From: Deltaproteobacteria bacterium | GTDB lineage: Bacteria > Desulfobacterota > Anaeroferrophillalia > Anaeroferrophillales > Tharpellaceae | Assembly (NCBI GenBank): GCA_030640695.1 | Contig: DAOWIX010000066.1 | Span: 1 to 13,142 of the forward strand | Direction: 5' to 3' | DNA: 13,142 nt | Shown here: one piece after another, positions 7,509 through 13,142 of the stretch | How positions within the stretch are numbered: the first letter of the stretch is position 1 | Layout: the number at the start of each line of letters is the position of its first letter | Position numbers and translations under genes: made by a program | The notes under the pieces: generated by a model | Database searches by the model: none | Told to the model about the DNA's origin: nothing | What the model saw: only the letters and a program-made list of their open reading frames with translations

Positions 7509-7544
7509 TAGCCGAACCGCTTTTTGTAAAGCAGCCCGGCTATC
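7509..7544 (-). terminator. Nested hairpin, possible minus-strand terminator
   Basis: Outer arms ATAGCCG (7509-7515) and CGGCTAT (7538-7544) enclose inner arms GCTTT (7520-7524) and AAAGC (7529-7533). Read on the minus strand the stem is followed by TTTGTTTTGG, a short interrupted U-tract. It would stop minus-strand transcripts about 90 nt before the start of the DUF1566 gene. The stem is convincing; the terminator role is inferred. Confidence 0.4.
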
Positions 7545-7666
7545 AACAGATACCTGATTTTTCATCTCAACCCTTTGCCAAGTTGGCGACTCCTGAGATT
7601 TGTTACATGATATCTTTAGAATGTAATATACATAATGAGTTAAGTCAAACAGCTATACGTTGCCGA

Positions 7667-7719
7667 TGGCAATCTCAACTTATCCACCAAACTACAAACA
7701 AAAGATTTATCGTAATTCC
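7667..7719 (+). repeat. Dispersed repeat, copy A
   Basis: Begins TGGCAATCTCAACTTATCC and contains CAAACAAAAGATT followed by ATCGTAA. It aligns without gaps to copy B at 9795-9847, with about 80% identity over 52 positions by eye. It lies about 95 nt upstream of the start of the integrase relic, so it may be an end or leader of that integrase element. The rest of 7417-7812 holds only the nested hairpin at 7509-7544; an open frame across 7436-7771 looks non-coding. Confidence 0.55.
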
Positions 7720-7812
7720 TGGATCGTACTGTCTTTATGACGCAACCTCTGCTATCATAAAACCAGCATAAGTAGGCATCTTAAAACATCATTCTTGTAA
7801 AGTGAGAAAACG

Positions 7813-8305
7813 ATGAAAATTACACAGGCCGTCGAACATCCCCTACAGTATCACCGGGTAAATTCCAAAAAAAAATACCGTTAAATCCTGCGAGTTCGTT
7901 CTGTATAGCTTTTCTGAAACGTTTGCTGACCGGAAACCAGAGGAAGTTGGTCAGGAAGAGGTACTCAATTTTCTGGCCAAACTTACCAATGACAACAAAC
8001 AATCAACGAAACGTAATCGCTACTCAACTCTTTCCTCTTTCTACAACTTCACAATCAATACCGCCTCGCCTGAATTGACAAATCATTGCACAGCGCCAAT
8101 CATCAAGAAAATATTTCGTCGGGCCACATGTATTCAATGGAAGACCATTGACAAGGAAACCATCGACGAAATTATTTTCAGAACGATGAATACCAGAAAC
8201 AGGATCATCATGGAGCTGATGGCCAGAGGTGGCATGAGAATTGGTGAGGTTCTTAAATTGACACCAAATGATATTGACGACCGCATATTGCGTAGTAAAG
8301 GTTAA
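7813..8305 (+). pseudogene. Frameshifted, truncated tyrosine recombinase (integrase)
   Basis: The ATG at 7813 opens MKITQAVEHPLQYHRVNSKK in one frame, which stops at 7882. From an A9 run (7867-7875) the next frame continues NTVKSCEFVLYSFSETFADR, a SAM-like core-binding domain, without a stop to 8305. Dropping one A from the run restores a single protein of about 164 residues. The N-terminal domain includes LNFLAKLTNDNKQSTKRNRY. The catalytic domain then begins: TIDKETIDEIIF and ELMARGGMRIGEVLKLTPND, where MRIGEVL carries the first catalytic arginine. The reading ends just after this. The K, HxxR and nucleophilic Tyr motifs of the usual roughly 300-residue enzyme are missing, so it is dead on two counts. 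The truncation point coincides with the repeat at 8297. It marks an old mobile-element insertion. Confidence 0.75.
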
Positions 8306-8366
8306 GTTTGGAAATCTATCAATTCGCACAATGTTTGCAATGGCAATCTCATTATATTTCAATCGG
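8297..8366 (+). repeat. Dispersed repeat, copy C, at the integrase break point
   Basis: Starts with AAAGGTTAAGTTTGG (8297-8311), identical to 6324-6338. Then, after 29 nt, comes TGGCAATCTCATTATATTTC (8341-8360) and AATCGGGG, which matches the first 25 or so bases of copies A and B with a few changes. The first part overlaps the last codons and stop of the integrase relic, so the junction between integrase and repeat is probably where the gene was cut. Confidence 0.4.
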
Positions 8367-8389
8367 GGCTAACCCCAAATCCCTGTCCT

Positions 8390-9106
8390 CTATTGGTCAT
8401 AATCATCGGATTTTACTTTGCCGTCCAATATCGACTGCATGATTGCCGGATTACGCAAAAAAAAACGATACGCCATGATTGCGAAGCGATTAGGATTCAA
8501 TGCCCACACAATGGTGTTGATGTTCTCAATGCCTGATAAAACTTCACCCCGCCAAAGGTTAAGGACTCTTGTTTTTTCTGGCTCTTTCATTGTCTCGATT
8601 TGAACTACATACGCAACAAATTCATGCAATGCTCGACTAACTACCTTGTTGCGCTGTTCAAGAATAAGATGGTAAAGGCGATGTGCTACTTCATGTGTTA
8701 TTATCGAGATATGAAACTCCTTAGTAATGTTCAAACAACCGAAAATTTTTTTAGCGTGTAGTGTTCTCTCGTGAGGAATTTGACACCATCCTGTTCTTGG
8801 GTCATATAATCCGAGAATTTCTTGTTCGTCTGTCGAGTTTTCTGTAAGTGCCGCCAAGGCACTCTCTTTGAACTGAACGCTAACTGACTGGTTGAAGACA
8901 TATCCATACCGTTTAAAAAAGTTTTCAGCCCTCATTATTGCTTCTGTAGCAGCAACACAATCCGACTGATCCTCGCATATAACTGCGCTCCTTGTAATAT
9001 CGGAGAAGGTTTCCGTGGCAAATACGCTTACTGTGGGTATACCATAGAATAATGCCAAGATCGAAATGGTGGGAATGTTTAGTAGAAATAAAATAATGAG
9101 CTTCAC
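8390..9106 (-). CDS. Secreted putative zinc metallopeptidase with HExxH motif
   Basis: 238 residues from a GTG start. Residues 1-30 are a signal peptide (hydrophobic, cleavage likely after VFA). The mature part has four cysteines (44, 50, 108, 124), an even number suited to disulfides outside the cytoplasm. HEVAH (138-142) is an HExxH zinc motif, preceded by FHISIIT. E162 in LHEFVAY, about 20 residues later, fits a third ligand as in gluzincins. The layout resembles small DUF6639-type putative peptidases, but this family call is from memory and uncertain. The C-terminus (about 185-238) is helical with no known motif. Only a weak AGG lies upstream of the GTG. The gene sits alone, AT-rich, between the dead integrase and the structured non-coding block, so it may be cargo acquired with a mobile element. 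Confidence 0.6.
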   Translation of the reverse strand: MKLIILFLLNIPTISILALFYGIPTVSVFATETFSDITRSAVICEDQSDCVAATEAIMRAENFFKRYGYVFNQSVSVQFKESALAALTENSTDEQEILGLYDPRTGWCQIPHERTLHAKKIFGCLNITKEFHISIITHEVAHRLYHLILEQRNKVVSRALHEFVAYVVQIETMKEPEKTRVLNLWRGEVLSGIENINTIVWALNPNRFAIMAYRFFLRNPAIMQSILDGKVKSDDYDQ

Positions 9107-9215
9107 GGTTAAAGCCTAATAGTATGTGCTGACACATCAGGCTCAGGACGATATCGAGGGTTAAAGCAAAGCCCAGGCAATGATGGTTGGGTTGATGATC
9201 AAACAGAGGAAGGGC

Positions 9216-9268
9216 GCCCAGTAAATGTCAGTAATAACAAAGCCGCTAGCGGTCTCAATTTACCGGGC
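9216..9268. repeat. Imperfect cruciform with an inner palindrome
   Basis: Arms GCCC-A-GTAAAT (9216-9226) and ATTTAC-C-GGGC (9258-9268) pair over 10 of 11 positions. They enclose a second perfect palindrome CCGCTAGCGG (9243-9252). The 53-bp unit is about 110 nt upstream of the putative peptidase gene. It could be a recombination site, a regulator site, or part of the structured RNA that follows. It does not show the paired core sites of an integron attC. Confidence 0.45.
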
Positions 9269-9371
9269 TTCAATTAGCTCAGAATGAGAACACTAACGGC
9301 TTTTCTTCTTTAGGAGGGGACACTATAACCCTCAACAGATTTCGGGTGAGTCTGTCTCGCTACTGGCCAGA

Positions 9372-9635
9372 ACCACTATCAAGAGTGGTGTGACACCGCT
9401 GACGGTGCCAGCCTAGCTCTTAGCTAAAAACCCGAAGCGGAAGAGCAGTCAGCTGACGACTAAAGAAGTCTTGCTCATCGAACTGAATCCCTGTGAGCTG
9501 GGCAGTAAACCCTAGCATCCAGGATACTGCCACGTGGTTTACGAATTCCCGTGGAGTCAGTAACGATGAGGTTCGAGATGGGTCTGGCCGACAGTACCAG
9601 AAAAGGTGGCATCCCCGTGGCGAGTTATTTCACGG
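9372..9635 (+). ncRNA. Possible large structured RNA or group II intron 5' remnant
   Basis: Successive complementary arms: ACCACT/AGTGGT (9372-9377 with 9384-9389), CACCG/CGGTG (9394-9398 with 9403-9407), GCTCTT/AAGAGC (9416-9421 with 9441-9446), a long-range stem CTCATCG plus ACTGA (9474-9480, 9482-9486) with TCAGT plus CGATGAG (9557-9561, 9564-9570), which encloses GGCAGTA/TACTGCC (9501-9507 with 9525-9531), then TCTGG/CCAGA (9583-9587 with 9597-9601) and CCGTG/CACGG (9615-9619 with 9631-9635). GTGTG at 9388-9392, directly before a short hairpin, resembles the GUGYG start of group II introns. No reverse transcriptase and no domain V were found. The strand is inferred from the GTGTG reading only; the class is unproven. 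Confidence 0.3.
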
Positions 9636-9794
9636 ATCATAGCCTTCGAGCACACCCCGCTGCATGCGCTTACCAACTCTTATATAAGTATAACCAGAAG
9701 CTCTTGAATTGTCAAATAATGGTCAATGCTTTTGGATATCAGCAAGTTGGGGGAAACTAAAGGGTTGACCTATAAACTCCGAGCCTCTTACCAC

Positions 9795-9847
9795 TGGCAA
9801 TCTTAACTTTTCAACCGGAATGCAAACAAAAGATTAATCGTAAATAC
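9795..9847 (+). repeat. Dispersed repeat, copy B
   Basis: Begins TGGCAATCTTAACTTTTC and contains CAAACAAAAGATT then ATCGTAA. It aligns to copy A (7667-7719) over the whole length and in the same orientation. Unlike copy A it is not followed by an integrase; it marks the right border of the accessory region, about 30 nt from the end of the cupin gene. Confidence 0.55.
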
Positions 9848-9876
9848 GCGTAACTAAGCCCAGTTGCTGATTTGCC

Positions 9877-10254
9877 CTAAGTCTGGTTGTCTTCAATATC
9901 TTCATAAACATCAATTGAAAACCGAGGGGTACAAATAGCTAGGAAGATCAAATCCTCCGAGCCGATGTTGGTGATGCGTTGACGGCACATTGGCGGGACG
10001 AGTACGATGTCGCCAACTTCTACTTCCTGTGGTGGCAGTTTTCCAACCTCCATAAGACCTCTGCCATTGACGATGTAGTAGCGTTCGGCGGTTCCTGTAA
10101 GGCAGTGCCAACGAGTGGTAACTCCAGGTTCTACTCGTGCGCGAGCGATTGATACGTCTGGGTCGTCTGGCGTGTTGGACAATTCAGTAATGTAACACTT
10201 TTCGGGGGTAAAGAACTCATTGCTAAGGTTTTGCTGTTTAATGGTTTCTTTCAT
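9877..10254 (-). CDS. Small single-domain cupin protein
   Basis: 125 residues, almost all one cupin beta-barrel (about 35-112). The first cupin motif is TTRWHCLTGTAERYYIVNGRG (46-66 region), with H50 and E57 as likely metal ligands, though the usual second histidine of HxH is not present. The second motif GDIVLVPPMCRQRITNIG lacks the normal histidine, so the metal site is reduced and an enzymatic role is uncertain. FLAICTPRFSIDVYED ends the domain. No signal peptide, so cytoplasmic. GAGGG about 8 nt upstream supports the ATG start. It lies 67 nt after the VWA gene on the same strand and may be co-transcribed, but a dyad at the VWA stop codon lies between. Substrate unknown. Confidence 0.8.
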   Translation of the reverse strand: MKETIKQQNLSNEFFTPEKCYITELSNTPDDPDVSIARARVEPGVTTRWHCLTGTAERYYIVNGRGLMEVGKLPPQEVEVGDIVLVPPMCRQRITNIGSEDLIFLAICTPRFSIDVYEDIEDNQT

Positions 10255-10310
10255 CCCATACCCTCAGTGTGATTTCATCCATGTCCTTGATTAAAGGGAA
10301 GAGTAGCGTG

Positions 10311-10338
10311 TTGATAGTGTTTTATAAGCCACTATCAA
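10311..10338. repeat. Dyad spanning the stop codon of the VWA gene
   Basis: Perfect 9-bp arms TTGATAGTG (10311-10319) and CACTATCAA (10330-10338), with the TAA stop of the VWA gene in the 10-nt loop. There is no U-tract on either strand, so it is not a standard terminator. It could lower read-through into the cupin gene or protect the 3' end of the message. Confidence 0.4.
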
Positions 10339-11779
10339 ATTCAAGTAATTCTCCATTTTTAATGACGATATCATCGGCGACCGGCAGGGGTTCGTCCATG
10401 CCTTTCAGGTAGACGTTTAGAGAGTAGCTTCCCGGGGGCACGGCAAAGGCGTACCAGATGGGGTAGTCGTTGTCCCAGCGGCGCTTTACTTGGAGGGTTG
10501 GTTTGCCGGACACGTTATCAATCAGGTCGAAACCGGTCATGTTTTGTTCGTGTTTTTTGATTTTGATACCGCTGTCCAGGGTGAGAACCGTTTCGGCTTT
10601 GGCTTTAATTATGATGCCGGTTGCGGCGACAACCGGGGCCTCCATGGTTTTGTAGAAATATTCGAAGGAGTAAGTGCCGGGGGGCAAAGGTTTGTTTGTA
10701 AAGAAGTAATAGCCGTTGTTTTTACCGGGAGTTTCGAGCACCACCTGGCCGTCGTCTCGGCGTAGGGTGACAGAGCTTGCCGGTAGTTTGTTGAAAGCGT
10801 CGGCGACATTGAAAATCAGGGTGCCGAGATTTATCTCGGTGGTTTCGCCGCCGTTAATAATAACCGGGAGCGGGGCAATTTCCGAAGGCTTTTGGTTGTT
10901 GCTGTTGGCGTAACCGAAAAAGATTTCGTATTCACCGGAAAGTAGAGGGTGGATGCTTTCGGCCTTGGGTTCGGTGGCTGTTTTCATGGTTTTGCCATCT
11001 TTTTTCCTGACTATGCGAATCTGGGCGAGGCTCTTTTCGCCGCCGGTCGGGTACGTGACTTTGAGTTTGCCAAGGCCACTTTTTTTCTTCTTGGTGGTGG
11101 TTTTGGCTTTTTCATACTCAACTTTTTTGACGACCTCTTTTTGGACTATCTGCAGGGCGGCCAGCAGGGCTGCGGAATCGGCAGCGTCAAAGTATTGGCC
11201 TCCGGCGGCTTCAGCGAGACAGGCGAGTTCCTCTTTCTGCATTCGGTCTACGTCAAAACCGACAACGTGCAGGATAAATTTGATACCGGTCGCTTTAAGC
11301 TTCTTGACGACGCCGCAGGGATCGGGGTTACAGGTCTCTTCGCCATCACTGACCAGGATTATGGTGGTCTCATTCTCTTTGGTTTTGAGTTCATCAACGA
11401 CCATTTTTATCGAATCGGCAATTGGAGTTTTGCCTTTTGGGCTGATACCATCAACTTTGCCTAGTAAAAGGCTGCGGTCATCGCTGCCCGCCGGCATCAT
11501 GATTTCGATATCGTCGCAGCTCCCTTTCTGGCGATGCCCGTAGACGGTGAGGCCGAGTTTAACCTCCGTTGGCAGAGAGGGGATAAGCTGATGCAGAACC
11601 TCTTTGGCAGCCTTAATCTTGGTTTGACTACCGGCAGATCCCCACATTGAGCCGGAGCCATCAAGAATGATCATTACTTCAGGGAAATTGGCGGCGCTGG
11701 CTTGGGGTGTTAGGGCTGGAGAGGAGAAGATAATACTCAGAATAAGGGCGTGCAACAAAAGATGTAGGCGGTACGACAT
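10322..11779 (-). CDS. Secreted von Willebrand factor A protein with three C-terminal beta modules
   Basis: 485 residues. Residues 1-29 are a Sec signal peptide (cleavage near ASA). The VWA domain (about 33-210) has a full metal-ion-dependent adhesion site: DGSGS (40-44), T118 in GKTPIADS, and D145 in VSDGEETC. It resembles Ca-activated-channel/TerY-like VWA proteins; C88, C150, C155 and C187 could form disulfides. A Lys-rich hinge (217-236) leads to three tandem modules (about 237-319, 320-404, 405-485). Each has a turn SGEY, PPGTY or PPGSY followed by aromatic-rich strands, and ends with a GGETTEINLG / KAETVLTLDSG / NGELLEFDSG strand, like PEGA or carboxypeptidase-regulatory repeats. The start at 11779 is fixed by GGAGG (11785-11789) 5 nt upstream; an in-frame ATG at 11830 would lie upstream of that site and inside the promoter. 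Probable role: metal-dependent protein or polymer binding in the periplasm. Confidence 0.88.
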   Translation of the reverse strand: MSYRLHLLLHALILSIIFSSPALTPQASAANFPEVMIILDGSGSMWGSAGSQTKIKAAKEVLHQLIPSLPTEVKLGLTVYGHRQKGSCDDIEIMMPAGSDDRSLLLGKVDGISPKGKTPIADSIKMVVDELKTKENETTIILVSDGEETCNPDPCGVVKKLKATGIKFILHVVGFDVDRMQKEELACLAEAAGGQYFDAADSAALLAALQIVQKEVVKKVEYEKAKTTTKKKKSGLGKLKVTYPTGGEKSLAQIRIVRKKDGKTMKTATEPKAESIHPLLSGEYEIFFGYANSNNQKPSEIAPLPVIINGGETTEINLGTLIFNVADAFNKLPASSVTLRRDDGQVVLETPGKNNGYYFFTNKPLPPGTYSFEYFYKTMEAPVVAATGIIIKAKAETVLTLDSGIKIKKHEQNMTGFDLIDNVSGKPTLQVKRRWDNDYPIWYAFAVPPGSYSLNVYLKGMDEPLPVADDIVIKNGELLEFDSGL

Positions 11780-11814
11780 GGTAGCCTCCAATATGCTGAT
11801 GTTATTTTGCTGTA

Positions 11815-11843
11815 ATATTACATATTTCATAGGGGGTTGTCAA
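11815..11843 (-). promoter_or_regulatory. Sigma-70-like promoter for the VWA gene
   Basis: On the minus strand TTGACA (11843-11838, perfect) is followed by a 17-nt spacer and TAATAT (11820-11815, four of six matches). Transcription would begin near 11808 and give a leader of about 29 nt containing the GGAGG ribosome binding site. This supports the start at 11779. Seen by eye only. Confidence 0.55.
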
Positions 11844-12039
11844 AAGGGATTTTCTTTATGAGGCTACTTTAGAGATGAGATTTGAAGTTTGTATCAGAAC
11901 CCTAAGAAAGGGTCAGAATTATAACTTTTTTTATTGACTGTTACAACCGTAATATGTTCAAGGTTATGGTGAAAAATAAAGTAGGTCAAATGTGATCCTA
12001 TTTTTTAATTTTGGTTCCAGCCGGAAAAGGTAAAGAGAG

Positions 12040-13142
12040 ATGTTGATGGGAAAGAAATATTTTTTTGTGGTTTTTTTAGTTGCTCTGTTGGGTTTGTCTG
12101 GCTGTGCTGATTTGCCGAAAACAGATGTTGGGAGAGCCGTTCCGCCAAGCGAGCTGCAACCTCCCTCTGATCTTAAGCTCGCTGAGTCTTCGCGGCTCTG
12201 GCAAAAGCAGGCTGAAGAGCTTGAAAGCTTGGGAGATTATAATGGGGCTTGTCGAATCATCAAGGAACGCTACCTGCGCTCTCCGGATGTCGAGATTGGT
12301 GATCGTTTTTCATTGTTACTCTCTTACTTGACAGACGAACAGGTTGGCGATTGGTGGCTTCAAGAGAGTGAAGCCGAATTATCGTGCAGAGTAACGGCAG
12401 AATATTTTATGCGACTCCGGCGTCAGTCGGCCACCGACCTGCCCTTAATCTCGGAGCAACTTTTGCTGGAACTGGCCCGCAAGTTAAGTTCGGAGTGTGA
12501 AGTGAGTGAGGATGTCAGGGCGGAGGCTCAGGATTATCTCCTGTTGCATCAGGCTTTAACCGGTAAAGCAGCGGTGACGGTTGGTTGTCTTCTGCCTTTG
12601 AGTGGATCCAATGCTACAGCCGGTGAGCGCCTGTTACGAGGAATGGAACTGGCTTTGGGAGTTTATCCTGAAGTTTTTGCTGAAGTAAGTTCTGGGTCAG
12701 AAACAATAAGCCCTGAAATGACTGAGCTATCTCAAACTCGAACTCTACCCCGTATGCGGTTGCTACTCTATGATACCGCCGGAGAGGGTGAGCGAGCCCG
12801 TACTGGGGTTCGTTATCTGGTGAATGAGAAAAATGTTGATCTACTGATTGGACCCTATACCGGGAAAGCTGCCAACTATGCCGCAGCGGAAGCCCAGAGT
12901 CTGGGTGTGACCATGATCAGTTTGAGCCCCTTGCTCCGTAATCTTGAGCGCTACCCCAATGTTTTTCAGCACTATCCGACAATTCGCAACCAAGCGGTTT
13001 CACTGACTGATTTGGCTATGACTCGTATGGGCTTGAAAGATTTTGCTCTCCTGGTTCCCAAAAATCATTATGGGCGAGAGTTTGCGGAAGTCTTTGCGGC
13101 TCAGGTATTAGCCTGGGGCGGCCAAGTGGTTCGGCAGGTCTA
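12040..13142 (+). CDS. LpoA/LivK-like lipoprotein (penicillin-binding-protein activator), 5' part
   Basis: The open frame runs past the right edge; 367 codons are visible. Residues 1-21 are a signal peptide (MLMGKKYFFVV, hydrophobic) ending in the lipobox LSGC with C22; the following Ala is compatible with outer-membrane sorting. Residues about 45-170 are helical and TPR-like (SSRLWQKQAEELESLGDYNG, IIKERYLRSP). From 179 a type-I periplasmic binding fold begins: VTVGCLLPLSG, GERLLRGMELALG, RMRLLLYDTAGEG, VDLLIGPYTGKAAN, GVTMISLSP, FALLVPKNHYGREFAEVF. This two-part layout matches LpoA-type activators of peptidoglycan synthases, although an amino-acid or branched-chain binding role cannot be ruled out. 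AAAGG lies 9 nt before the ATG at 12040; a second ATG at 12046 follows. The 11844-12039 leader has no clear promoter apart from a TTGACT near 11935. Confidence 0.82.
   Translation, partial: MLMGKKYFFVVFLVALLGLSGCADLPKTDVGRAVPPSELQPPSDLKLAESSRLWQKQAEELESLGDYNGACRIIKERYLRSPDVEIGDRFSLLLSYLTDEQVGDWWLQESEAELSCRVTAEYFMRLRRQSATDLPLISEQLLLELARKLSSECEVSEDVRAEAQDYLLLHQALTGKAAVTVGCLLPLSGSNATAGERLLRGMELALGVYPEVFAEVSSGSETISPEMTELSQTRTLPRMRLLLYDTAGEGERARTGVRYLVNEKNVDLLIGPYTGKAANYAAAEAQSLGVTMISLSPLLRNLERYPNVFQHYPTIRNQAVSLTDLAMTRMGLKDFALLVPKNHYGREFAEVFAAQVLAWGGQVVRQV

Larger units (their letters stand above)
9107..9876. other. Non-coding interval of 770 bp with dense secondary structure
   Basis: No protein in any frame has recognisable similarity. 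One 69-codon plus-strand frame (9551-9760) is rich in unusual residues and crosses predicted stems. The interval contains a 53-bp imperfect cruciform (9216-9268), a multi-stem block (9372-9635) and copy B of the dispersed repeat (9795-9847), all listed separately. TTGGGGGAAA near 9748-9757 recurs from copy D. TTAGCTCAGAATGAGA near 9273 looks like a tRNA D-arm, but no cloverleaf follows. Confidence 0.55.

Noticed and set aside
7436..7771. Open frame of 111 codons on the plus strand upstream of the integrase relic
   Set aside because: It crosses the nested hairpin at 7509-7544 and repeat copy A, has no ribosome binding site or family resemblance, and starts over the leader of the DUF1566 gene on the other strand.
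6324..8311. Integron attC site, because GTTAAGT fits the GTTRRRY core
   Set aside because: No RYYYAAC partner in a palindromic 60-bp layout, and the recombinase relic does not show integron-integrase features; the heptamer is likely to occur by chance.
9262..9340. Possible tRNA (TTAGCTCAGAATGAGA resembles a D-arm)
   Set aside because: No anticodon stem, T-arm GGTTCNANNCC or matching acceptor stem follows at the right spacing.
9551..9760. 69-codon plus-strand frame in the structured block
   Set aside because: Begins inside predicted stems, no recognisable domain, composition not protein-like; more likely chance within non-coding DNA.
9107..9876. CRISPR array or retron
   Set aside because: No regularly spaced identical repeats with unique spacers, and no reverse transcriptase or cas gene in the window.
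10949..11543. Two long plus-strand frames (171 and 196 codons) opposite the VWA gene
   Set aside because: They are antisense shadows of the VWA gene, which has a signal peptide, intact MIDAS motif, promoter and ribosome binding site.

Overview
The window looks like chromosomal DNA of a Gram-negative anaerobe of the deltaproteobacterial type (Desulfobacterota/Desulfuromonadota). This is inferred from the gene content: a BamD-like outer-membrane lipoprotein, an LptA/OstA domain, a LivK-like penicillin-binding-protein activator, GatC, MtnA, and a radical SAM protein next to RtcB. No rRNA or ribosomal protein is present to fix the taxonomy.

Layout. (1) Positions 1-2815, minus strand: a tight operon read as radical SAM enzyme, then RtcB RNA ligase, then endonuclease IV (nfo, cut by the left edge), with gaps of 6 and 21 nt. 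(2) 2956-4515, plus strand: a divergently transcribed lipoprotein with a BamD/YfiO TPR domain, a Pro/Ser-rich linker and a C-terminal LptA/OstA domain. This single-chain link between the beta-barrel assembly and LPS export machineries is the most striking gene here. (3) 4577-5931, minus: gatC followed by mtnA, convergent with the fusion gene and separated from it by a dyad. (4) 5932-9876: a gene-poor accessory stretch. It holds a secreted DUF1566 protein, a secreted HExxH putative metallopeptidase, a frameshifted and truncated tyrosine recombinase, several imperfect copies of a dispersed repeat around TGGCAATCT, a perfect 12-bp palindrome, and a non-coding block (about 9216-9635) with many nested complementary arms that resembles a large structured RNA or an intron/element remnant. 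(5) 9877-11779, minus: a secreted von Willebrand factor A protein with three tandem C-terminal beta modules, followed by a small cupin. (6) 12040 to the right edge, plus: a lipoprotein of the LpoA/Peripla_BP_6 type, truncated by the window.

How the parts relate. The flanks (1-5931 and 9877-13142) carry ordinary cellular functions: DNA and RNA repair, tRNA amidation, methionine salvage and envelope assembly. The middle looks like a site of repeated insertion and decay: a dead integrase, repeats in one orientation, and orphan secreted proteins. No complete defence system, CRISPR array, rRNA or convincing tRNA was found. The best candidates for something new are the BamD-LptA fusion and the structured, repeat-flanked non-coding block.
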